DNA from: Microstegium vimineum
Taxonomy: Eukaryota > Streptophyta > Magnoliopsida > Poales > Poaceae
NCBI GenBank assembly: GCA_022036555.1
Contig: CM039128.1
Coordinates: 1,922,049 to 1,986,048 of the forward strand
Direction: 5' to 3'
DNA: 64,000 bases
Shown piece by piece: positions 54,201 through 64,000 of this stretch. Below the pieces are notes generated by a model. That model was not told where the DNA came from. It worked only from the letters and a program-made list of their open reading frames with translations, and ran no database searches. The translations under genes and the position numbers were made by a program. Every line of letters begins with the position of its first letter. The first letter of the stretch is position 1.

Positions 54201-57200
54201 TCTTTAAATTGATTATATTTACTAGATTTACAAATACTCATCAAGTGTTATTGCCAGGCTGCTTGGATTGTTGATGACACAGATGATGAAGATAATGACT
54301 CTGATAATGACAACCACGCTGGTTCTGGAATGGTCATTGATGAGCAAGGTCACTCAGACCAAGGAAGTGATGGTTCGGATATAGATGCAATGTCTCACTT
54401 TACGGAGAAGTTCGATGGAGAAACTATTGGGGATACTGAGATGGCAGTAAGTTTCCTTTGTCCTCATTTGATGGGCTTTATGCATTTTAAAGCACTTGCT
54501 TGCAATATTGGAGTTCAGCGTTTCACTAGTAATCAGCTGTATGTTATGCTGTGTTTATGGGCCCACATGACCCAAAAGAGGACCAGCGTTTCTTACATAG
54601 CCAGGTATTTGATTAGAAAGCTGGAGAATCTTTTAAACATCGATTGTTCACCAAACCAGTCCATACCATTTTGGCGGCAATTACACTACCATGATCATGA
54701 GGTAGTCTACCAATAAAGGGCAAGAAGGAATTAGAACGGGAAACTCATATTGTCCAGTCCCAAGCCACTGGCCATCTTCCCACTTTCCTCTTCCATCCAA
54801 TGTTCTGTCAGACCCCAAACACATATAGTAACAAGAAGACAAGTACTGTTGCAGCACTGGGGTCATGGATAACTAGTGGTGACATTTTATGAATTGGCTC
54901 AATGGTAGTGTGAGCCAGTTCTTAGCCTTGATTTAAGATTGCAGAGGGGAGGAACATGAGTGAGCGATTTTGCTGACTAAATGTTGTAGTCTCAACCATT
55001 TTGATGTTTTGGCCAAAACTTGGAGCCTTCAGTCCCTAGGTTTCTTGTCGCAAAAACAAAAGTCCCTAGGTTTCTTGAATTATTGCCTTGGGTTGTAAAA
55101 TCGTACTATTTAAAAAGTTGCATGTGTGTATATATTTTTGTGGTGGGGTTGGGCGAGTTGCTGAATCAACTTTACTCCTTATCTTTTCAACTTGTTATCC
55201 TGTTGTTCCTTTTTTATCTGTAAATTCTGAGGTTTCCATCCTCTCCTTTTTTTTAAGTGATCACAAAATTTCTTTTTGGGTGCATGGTGGTATTAAGCCA
55301 TATCAAAAAACTTAAGTGATGTGCATTTGCAGGATGAAGAAAATTTGACTAAAGACCAGATAGAGGCAGAGATTAAGAAAATCAAAGAATCTAATGCTGA
55401 TGATGAAGGTATGTGTTTCTATTATCTTTAATGGGTTTTCTATTACCTTGTAATGTTAAATTGCTACTATTGGAGCATGATATACAAAGGTGCCTAACAA
55501 GTCCCCTGTCAAGTTCCTATTGGGTGGTATGTTTCCAGCAAGTTATGACTGCCAATTTAGTATGGAACACATTTCCTTGTCAGAAAAGACCAAAAAAAAA
55601 TGTTGTATGCATACTAAAAGGATAAGAAACATATATCCATCAACTTTAGCTGATGTGGTCGCGGCCATGATTAGGGATTGCAATGGGTTCTTCCCCTGCT
55701 GTGATTTCAGCTATTAGGGTGGGGGCTTGCAATTCTATAATTTCAGGAACATTTTGGTAAAATAGCGCAACCCAGGGGCAGAGCTTCATTGTGGCCAACG
55801 TGGGGGGTGGCCACCCCTGGCCCAGCAAAGCTTCTATAGAATTAAAGCTCGCTCTGCAATGTTTTGTAAACTTTTGCTCTTTACTGTGATCAAATTAGTT
55901 TTATTGGTCCCTGCTGGAATTTGGCACAAGCTCCACCACTAGCTCAACCTATCCCAGTTTGAAATATGGGGAGTTCCCAGCATTGATCTCCTTGCTGGAC
56001 TTTTTTCATATTGAAAATTCTGGCTGTACAAAATTAATATTCAGATGGCAGATGTTGAGTAAAACAAAGAAAACAGAGCCGCACAATCACCCTTAAGCAT
56101 CAGAACCGAGATTGTATCCACCGTAAACAACTTCATATTCACAACTTTCCGAGCCAGTGCCACCTTGCTCCTTCTTTCCTCCCCACTCAACACTTCCTGT
56201 TGCTGCATAAAAGGTAGGAAACAATGTAGCACTGTGTTAAGGTCAGATAGCATTTTGTTAGACGTTGTTTACATTTTATTGTCGTATTCATCAGGGTGAC
56301 TAATCAGTTTCCAGTTTTATAGTAGATTTTCGTAACTTCACCATAAGACAACTCTGAAAATCAGTCAGGAATATTAATGTATTGTCTAGGCCCGTGTCGT
56401 CTTCACATTAACTATGCTGGGGTAGTGTCTCAATGGAGGTGTTGTCTGAAAATGATATACATCATTTTTGGTTGAGCTTGAGCTAAGCAAATATTCTTGT
56501 ATGACTTGTCCAAGTGACCAAGTCAATATCAGTTTTCAATGGACTCTTTAGATTCTGTAAATTTTATCATTTTTTTACCTTTTGGTAAGTGATTGACAAG
56601 AGGTTATATGCATATCTCATTTAATGTTGCAGAATTTCCTGATGAGGTGGAGACACCATTAGATGTCCCAGCAAAGAAACGGTTTGCAAAATACAGAGGA
56701 CTAAAGTCATTTAGGACGTCATCCTGGGATTCTAAGGTATCTATTATTTAATTTTACAAAAAAAAAGGGTCTCCATTGTAGTAGAGAGCTTACTCATTTC
56801 ACGTGATGGATTTTATCTCATCCTGTTGGCTGTAGGAATCATTGCCATCTGACTATGCAAGAATATTTGCATTTGATAACTTTACACGAACTCAAAAACA
56901 TGTCTTTGCTAAAATGGCCGAGTTAGATGGAGACGCGAAGGATTGTGCTCAAATGGGATCATATGTTAGGCTTTATGTGAAAAATGTTCCTACAGATATT
57001 GCTTCCAAACTTTGTCATCCATCAAGAAGAATACCTGTGGTTGTTTCTGGTCTTTTTCAACACGAGTCAAAAATGTCAGTTCTTCACTTCAGGTACGCAT
57101 CCTTATTAATCAATAAGTTTTATCTGCTCCAATTTTCTGGCCTTATTGCATATCTTGAATGGTGGTGTGTACTCGATTTTCATGTCAGAATAGCCTATGA

Positions 57201-58405
57201 TGTATCACTCTTTAATTTGATTGCTCTTAGCTTCTGTCCTTATCTGGTGAAAGTAATATTGCTGCAATATGCTTCTTGAGCTTAGCATTCCTGTCCTTTT
57301 TTTTTGCAGCGTAAAGAAACACGACTCATATGAAGCTCCTATCAAATCGAAGGAGCCTTTGATTTTCAATGTTGGATTCCGGCAATTTACAGCAAGGTAA
57401 TGGAAGTCCTAATATTATTAGGAAATATACATTTCTCGTTTCTTTTGTTTACCTTCACACTGCCCCTTGGAAGATATCTCACTGCTCTTTTGTATCTTAG
57501 GCCATTGTTTTCATCCGACAACATCAACTGCAATAAACATAAAATGGAGAGATTTCTACACCATGGACGGTTTTCTGTTGCCACTGTATATGCTCCAATT
57601 TCCTTCCCCCCACTTCCTCTAATAGTTTTGAAGAACAGAGATGGTGAGCAGCCTGCCATTGCTGGTATAGGTTCACTAAAATGTGTGGATCCAGATCGGA
57701 TCATTCTGAAGAAAATTGTTTTGACTGGGTAAGCTTTGGGCGCATCCATCTTCACAAGGCTATTACTTGTTCAAAATTCTGCATTATTTTATCTTCTCTT
57801 TGGAGAGGTTTGGTTTTCCACCACAATCACTGCTATGTTTTCAATTCATGTTTTGCTGAGTTTTCTATGGAGAAAGATTATTTTAGCTTTAAGGCTAAAG
57901 ATTATTTTAGCTTTAAGGCTCTTGTTTAGATCTCAGCTAATATAGAAGCACATTTTGGCATGCTATTATGCAGGTATCCACAGAGAGTGTCAAAACTGAA
58001 AGCAATGGTGCGGTACATGTTCCACAATCCCGATGATGTAAAATGGTTCAAGGCAAGTATTTATGTGCCATTTTGCCTTTGACATATCTTATTTATTCAT
58101 GTCCAATGCCGATAACAAAGTTGTTTTGCAGCCTGTTGAGTTGTGGACAAAACATGGACGCCGGGGCCGCATCAAGGAGACGGTTGGTACTCACGGTGCG
58201 GGACCAATCAATCCTTTTTGACAGCTTAGATTCACTGATTCAGTTTGTATCCCTATTTCTGTACCTTGTGCTAACGTTTTTCTTTCCCTGACCAGGTGCC
58301 ATGAAATGCATATTCAATAGCAGCATTCAGCAGCATGATACTGTGTGCATGAGCCTGTTCAAACGCGCTTACCCGAAATGGCCTGAACAGCTCTACAATG
58401 TATAA
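51202..58405 (+). CDS. TSR1: Pre-rRNA processing protein TSR1
   Basis: Twenty-one exons: 51202-51283, 51357-51442, 51817-51894, 52010-52141, 52435-52485, 52581-52721, 52808-52930, 53032-53109, 53271-53360, 53457-53576, 53701-53784, 54069-54167, 54258-54446, 55333-55408, 56633-56736, 56836-57092, 57310-57396, 57501-57728, 57974-58052, 58132-58195, 58296-58405; 2,358 bases, 785 aa. Frames and phases agree throughout. TSR1 is a GTPase-like factor, related to BMS1 but without nucleotide binding, that sits on late pre-40S ribosomes. Seen: a basic start MGGGRAQVNKAHKSRFATKA, a GTPase-like domain (about 66-200; VLVGLSSLANVGSL has no P-loop GxxxxGK[ST]), an AARP2CN-type region, an acidic Asp/Glu-rich linker (about 360-455) and the C-terminal RIBIOP_C domain (YVKNVP, PLFSS.., YPQRVSK.KA.VRYMFHNPDDVKWF, GRRGRIKE..GTHG.MKC). 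Length fits the family (about 800). One intron uses a GC donor. Confidence 0.95.
58053..58131 (+). other. GC-AG intron of TSR1 (intron 19)
   Basis: Exon 19 ends ...GGTTCAAG and the intron begins GCAAGT; the acceptor is TTTTGCAG before CCTGTTGAG. AAG|GCAAGT is the strong consensus of the rare GC-AG class. No GT donor keeps the frame DDVKWFK-PVELWTKHGRRGR. Confidence 0.85.
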
Positions 58406-59702
58406 GAATTTACCTTGGACGTTTTGCTTGTATCTGTACCAACAGGCAGCAGGCTAGCTATCCAGACGAGTGTGAAAGTGAAACGTACCAACACGGGAAT
58501 GAAACCTTCCTGGAGCTGGCGTGCTGTGTGGCCTACATATTTTTTAGGATTATTAGGAAATTGTTTTGGTATTGGTCGTCTGAGATTGGAGGCCGAATTT
58601 TGATAGTGTGATTATTACCTTCGAATATCATGTTTTAATTATTCTGTGAACGATGGTATTAAATAGCAAAATAGTTTTATTTGGCTCTCGAACTGTGATC
58701 CTCTTTTAGTCGGAGTACTTGATACGGTTGATGTGTGTTCTTATGAGGCAAATGTTAATGGTAATCAAGTCACTTTGATGTCCTAGCCCCTCCACTTGGA
58801 TGTTAACCTCCGAAAATGTGCCTATTATTTTGGAGTATATAAGGAGAAAACATTTGATACGCATCATGATCAAACAGAACATACAAAGTAGTAGCAGCTA
58901 TGTGTTGTCAAGGATGAATAGTATGTAACTCAAAATAGTGTTTCAATGCATGGTGCGGTAAAAACTACAATGTATCTACAACAGACAACATGTGTTGGAA
59001 TATAACTTAATTTTAATTTATTTTAATTCATTAAAATACCTGTGGTTTTAAGTTAAATACATGGACATTCAAACAAAATTTTAGGCCTTGTTTTTTTTAT
59101 GTGTATGTATCTTTCTTAAATCACATGTGTTGAAATGTATTTGAACTGATTTTTACTCTAATCTATGTGGTTTGAGGTAAATACATATAAGACCTTGTTT
59201 AGATGTGCATGTATCTCTCAAACCACATGTAACCACATGTGGTAGAGTGTATTTAAACTAATTTCTATTCGAATTCACTCTCATCCATATAATTTGATGT
59301 AGATATATGTCCCACGATCAAAGATGGTACCAGTGAGTCTTCTCCTCATCAACCATCATTCATTCAGCTACACAGCAGTTCTCTGTAAAACCTCCCATCG
59401 CATCCCCACAAGGCCACAAGCTACTGCTACTATCTCGAAGTCGCTTGCCTTCTCTGCAGTTGCAGGAGGGCATTGCACCGGGCCCACTTGTCGGCCCTCC
59501 GCTGCAGCCCCAGATCCCCCCTTCGTCTCTACTCTTTCGCACGCCGCCGTCAACCGCAGGGGCCCACCTGCCAGTCACAACTTCTCGCCGGCTGTTCGAT
59601 CTCGCCGTCGCATCCTCCGCGTCTCAGGCGAGGCTGCGGGCGGGCTGGCGGCATCACACCTTGCACTCGCCCGCGAGGAGAGAGAGCGATAGGGGGGCGG
59701 AG
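58406..59702. other. Intergenic and UFL1 leader
   Basis: TSR1 3' UTR to about 58700. An AT-rich repeated block at about 58985-59305 holds several degenerate copies of CTTGTTTAGATGTGCATGTATCTCTCAAA.CACATGTGGT and looks like a MITE. The GC-rich stretch 59440-59702 ends with GGAGAGAGAGCGATAGGGGGCGGAG before the UFL1 start codon and is probably promoter and 5' UTR. Confidence 0.5.
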
Positions 59703-62700
59703 ATGGACGCGGAGCTCTTGGAGCTGCAGCAGCAGCTGGAGGCGGCGCAGAGCGCGAAGTCCAGCGTGCGCCTGTCGGAGCGTAACGTGGTGGAACTGGT
59801 GCAGAAGCTGCAGGAGCGCGGCATCATCGACTTCGACCTCCTCCACACCGTCTCCGGCAAGGAGTACATCACATCCGTATGCGCTCTCCCCCCTCCCCTC
59901 CTGTCCGTCCTCCTCGCTCTCTCTATCCATATGCATAAACTGTTGTTGTCAACGATCTAATCACTGTGGATTGGACTTAAGTTGTGGATATCGGGGTTAG
60001 TAACTAGGATACTCGGATGGCATTATTCATTTTGGAAGCAGTGAATTCAATCAAACTGGTGAAATTGATTTGGAACTGGATTCTGTCTTAGTAATATTGT
60101 ATAGCAAACCTCTGGATGGGTTCTGGTATTTTTGATGAAGATTCGATCTCTCATGTTTTCACCATCAAAGCAGACATTAGAGATACATAGGCAGTTGCAA
60201 TTTTTAATGTCCCTAGCAGGTTAAGAGTTATTGTGTAATTTCACCTAGAATTCCTATGATACTACATAGCCCTTTCATTGTTCAGTTCAGTTCTGAACAC
60301 TTGCTCAGTTGAGAATTCGTTGATTTTTTAGCTGATCCATGGTCAACTATGGTGTGTCAGGACCACTTGAAGCATGAGATTAAGATGGAGATCAAGAAGA
60401 AAGGCCGTGCATCTCTAGTTGACTTATCAGATACCCTGGGTGTGGACCTTTACCATGTCGAGAGGCAGTCACAGAAGGTCGTCTCGGATGATCCCACTCT
60501 AATGCTGATAAATGGCGAGATCATGTCGCAATCTTACTGGGACACCGTGACAGAAGAGATAAATGAGAAGCTGCAGGAGCGCAGCCAGATTGCCTTGGCA
60601 GAGATTGCTGCCCAGCTTCATATTGGAACAGAGCTTGTCATCAGTATCCTTGAGCCACGGCTTGGAACTATTGTATGCTTCTCATGGATTTTCTTGTAGT
60701 GGTAGTTCATTTGCCTTTGTTCTGTAGTTTGAATTCAGTAATCTTGATGCAACCTACCATTTCAAGAATTATGAATTAGCTCATTCATATGCATCTGTTA
60801 GAAGAACCATAAAATTGTTTTAGGTAGTTGTGTATGTGTCTTGTCTCTTGGTATATCTGGTGCTTTATATCGTGATCCATTGGCATTTGACTTCCCAAAT
60901 CTGGTGCTTAGGATCAGAATATAGTGTTCAGTTCCACATCTTCTAACTTAAAATCTCCATGCTGCAATACTTTATTTTCATTTTTTTTTACATATATGCC
61001 ATTCACAAAAACTTTTACATATGTTCTGTAATCAACTCATTATTGCCCCCCTTCCAGGTGAAAGGAAGACTAGAAGGTGGACAGCTATACACTCCAGCAT
61101 ACGTCTCACGAATTACTGCTATGGTCCGTGGTGCTGCAAGGGGTATAACAGTGCCGACAAACTTGCCATCTGTTTGGAACTCCTTGCAACAACAGCTTCA
61201 TGAGATGCATGGTGCTAGTGGAGTTTCTGTGGAAGGTTCATTCTTCCAATCCATTTTCAATGGTTTGCTAAAAGAAGGTGCTGTACTGGGGTCAGTCCGT
61301 GCAGGAGGACAATGGACACCAGCTGTAAGATCTGCAATTGTTTAATTGATATTCTTAATTCTCAAACTGTGTTTAGCATTCAATTGTTTATTTGATATTC
61401 TTAATTCTCAAACTGCGTTTAACATTCTTGTCTTTTTATTCTCTGTTAGGTTTTTGCCCATGCCCAAAAGGAGAGTGTTGATGCTTTTTTCTCACAGGTT
61501 GAGATATTGTAACTTACATTTTTGTTCCTACAATTCAGAAAATGTTAGAATCAGAGTATTTTGTGCTAATTGCAAATCAGACTTCACAGAGCAAAATATA
61601 TCTGGGTCTAGGCAAGACCTAAAATCTAAGCGTGTATGTTATTTTCATGCACGAGCACACACACCTGCCCACACATTGTATCTTGCTAGTATTATTCATA
61701 CCTTTGTGTCTAGTATTTAACACAGTCACCTTTATTTGTATCTCATACTCTGTGTTGTTGTGATGCATTATTTCCTTTTGTATTGACTTGTTCATTTTTT
61801 TGTACAGAACTCTTACATTGGGTATGACGTGCTTCAGAAACTTGCAATTCCTCAACCTAAACAATTCTTGGAGGTACTTGAGTCTACCAATATGCATTTC
61901 CTGTTAGTCATCTTTATTTTCTTAGAATGTTTATCTAATATTCCTATAGGCCCGATATCCAGATGGTATTGCATTGGATGCTGTCTTTGTTCATCCTTCT
62001 GTGGTTGATATGCTCGATACTGCTGTTGGTGATGCAATTGAAAACGGACACTGGTATTGTTAAATTTCATCTCTTGATAGTTTATTGTGATTTTCCAATG
62101 CTATGTACTATGAAATCCTAACTTGGCACATATTGCTAAAAAAATCCTCTCATTTGTCTTTGATTCTCTCCCTATGCACATGGTGTTGAACTATTACAAA
62201 CAGGTTGACATATCATATGATCATACTAGAGGTGCAAATGATGTAAACTGATCAAGTAATAACAAGCTATGTAAACAGAAATACCGAATAGCTAGTAACT
62301 TTGGTTCACACTTTTTTAGTAATTAACAAAGTTATATACACTGAAACAGCTGGGACTTAAAATACAGTATCAACAATTTTGAGTACATCATTATCTCTTT
62401 TTCAGAATTTCCTAGTTAACTGTAATTACTCTCCTCTGCTGCCATGCAGCTACTTTTGAGGTGCCATAAGATATTTTTTTCTTTCAGGATTGATTCTCTT
62501 TCAGTTCTTCCATCATATATTAGTGGCCCTGATGCAACCAAAATTTTGTCTATCTGTCCATCTCTGCAGAAGGCTATCAAGGTGGGGTACCTTTAAGTAG
62601 TTCAAGTACATTTTTCATGATGACCAACTCTTCTTTCTTTTGCAGTCTTCTAAAGCAGTGGTATTTGGAGAGTCATGTGTCTTTAGTAACATGTTTATTA

Positions 62701-63956
62701 AGGTGAGTCCTCAAAGCTTCATTTCCTTGTGATAACCTTTCTTGCAATTGTCTACTCTTTGTATTTTATACCTTTACAGCTTCTGAATTAATTCAATGTC
62801 CCTTGTTTTGTGAACAATTTCAGGGTATTTTTGACCGACTTGAGAAAGATATGGACTCGTTTGGTATTAGACATAGTGTTGGTCAAGGGAGGCCTGCGAA
62901 TGTGAATCTTGGTAGTGAGCACAAGACAGGATCTGGTCAGTACTCAGACACAAAAGATCTTGGTGATAATGACACTAGCAGTACTGGTGTTTCATCAGAC
63001 AGAGGGTCAAAGAAGAAAAGGGGGAAAGGGACAGGGTCTACCAAAGGTGGATCAATTGAAAAGGATGATGATAATGAAGAAAGTATTCCTGTTAAGGGAA
63101 AGAAATCTCATAGGAAAAACAAGGAAGCGGGTGCATCAGGCGATGTAAAACATGGTGGTAAAAAAGCGTCAGAGAAAATGAAAGAGGAGAGTACAAACAT
63201 CTTCCCTTATGAATTGATAGAGCAAAAGGTTTTGGCTGTCGCTCCAGAGTTAGAAGAGTTGAGAGGTCAGGAATTAGATCAATATTTAGACAGCTGTTTC
63301 TTTTGAGTTAAAGTGATTCTAATTTTTTTCTAATTGTTTAAATGAATATTAGGCTCTGATGACTCAAATGCCCCCCTTAAATTGTTGTCTTCTCACCTGA
63401 GGCCAATGCTTGTTGACTTATGGACAAAGAAACGGAACACTATGCTGTCTGGAAATGCTGAAAGGAGGCGTCGCTTGCTCGATAATCTGCAGAAGCAGAT
63501 AGATGAGGTAATCAGCTTATCCCATTTATATATTTGTTTCTTTTTGTACTTCCCTGCTTTTTTTAGTTTCGGGGTGGCTGTGTTTGAATTGTTGATCTAT
63601 ATATTATTGCCTCATGGTTTTATGTCATTTGTGATGCTAAATCATGTGGCCCTTTCGATGATACTGTCATATTCTTTATCTGTTGTTTCTTGAGTGGAAT
63701 TCTTTGTCTATGTGATCAGGCTGTCCTGGATATGCAACTTTATGAAAAAGCTTTGGATGTATTTGAGGACGATCCTTCTACTTCTGTAAGCTGTCATACA
63801 CATCATTCTCACAAGATTGCTTGCTTCTCAAATTAGTTATGAGCATTTACTTATGTTCCATCTGATTATCTCCTTTTATGGTTTCAGGGTATACTACACA
63901 AGCATCTGCTAAGAAGTATGGGCACTCCAATAGTTGACAAAGTTTTGATTACTTTG
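59703..63956 (+). CDS. UFL1: UFL1, E3 UFM1-protein ligase (3' end beyond the window)
   Basis: Twelve exons seen: 59703-59876, 60361-60672, 61058-61324, 61450-61497, 61808-61873, 61950-62053, 62488-62581, 62646-62702, 62824-63265, 63353-63507, 63720-63785, 63888-63956; 618 residues of about 790 usual for the family. Exon 12 ends at a GTAATC donor and the gene continues past 64000. UFL1 transfers UFM1 from UFC1 to targets such as ribosomal protein uL24 (RPL26) at the ER, together with DDRGK1/UFBP1 and CDK5RAP3. Seen: N-terminal helix MDAELLELQQQLEAAQSAKS, a run of winged-helix units (LVQKLQERGIIDFDLLHTVSGKEYIT; GRASLVDLSDTLGVDL; IALAEIAAQLHIGTELV), QLYTPAYVSRI, GYDVLQKLAIPQP and FIKGIFDRLEKDMD. 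A Lys/Gly/Ser-rich charged stretch (about 400-495, exon 9) probably forms a nuclear-signal-like disordered loop. Confidence 0.95.
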
Positions 63957-64000
63957 GTAATCTTTATACCCCTGCTCATGCTCACATGTTTTTCAGCAAG

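Noticed and set aside
59360..60000. Several overlapping frames around the UFL1 start (59324, 59445, 59473)
   Set aside because: The frame from 59703 alone gives the conserved UFL1 N terminus and the correct exon junction; upstream in-frame extension has no family support.

Overview
The window is nuclear DNA from a grass (Poaceae), probably a panicoid such as a relative of sorghum, sugarcane or maize. The signs are spliced plant genes with GT-AG introns, GC-rich first exons, and dense grass transposons (Ty3/gypsy LTR elements, CACTA elements with TTTAGTCCCGG subterminal repeats, Helitrons ending in CTAG, Stowaway, foldback and hAT-like MITEs). The species cannot be fixed from the sequence alone.

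Left and middle (1-45 kb): a transposon-rich region holding a cluster of small secreted-peptide genes. Three intact genes (2933-3340, 6475-6873, 36896-37315) encode 132-139 aa pre-propeptides with a signal peptide, a variable Ala/Pro/Ser/Val-rich region and a C-terminal motif of the type PIPPSGPSxGHN. This resembles the IDA/IDL (INFLORESCENCE DEFICIENT IN ABSCISSION) and PIP peptide hormones. Two shorter, divergent relatives (10052-10273 and 41410-41685) keep the xIPxSGPSD core, and each carries a 1-nt frameshift relative to the other. A sixth copy survives only as a 3' UTR (about 21556-21694). Shared flanks and gene order show a segmental duplication: 5.97-10.8 kb corresponds to 35.1-42.1 kb.

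The two halves of this cluster are pushed apart by nested insertions. A CACTA-like element (21695-35058, target duplication AGA) sits in the UTR of the relic gene. Inside it lies a complete-ended, pol-deleted gypsy element (24639-34826, target duplication CGTAT, LTRs about 2.6% diverged). The gypsy element has a decayed gag-like reading frame, only the last part of pol, and an antisense spliced gene of the plant mobile domain (PMD) family with a C-terminal coiled coil. The whole element, LTRs included, is packed with the hexamer ATCGGC/GCCGAT (84 by hand count in 10.2 kb, against roughly ten in the other 54 kb). I see no explanation for this in any single reading frame.

Right (45.6-64 kb): ordinary conserved housekeeping genes, all on the + strand: a Nudix hydrolase of the AtNUDT9/NUDT22 type (9 exons, 45688-49293), the ribosome-biogenesis factor TSR1 (21 exons, 51202-58405, one GC-AG intron), and UFL1, the UFM1 E3 ligase (59703 to beyond the window edge; 12 exons seen). 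Exon boundaries were placed by hand from reading frame, splice consensus and family resemblance.
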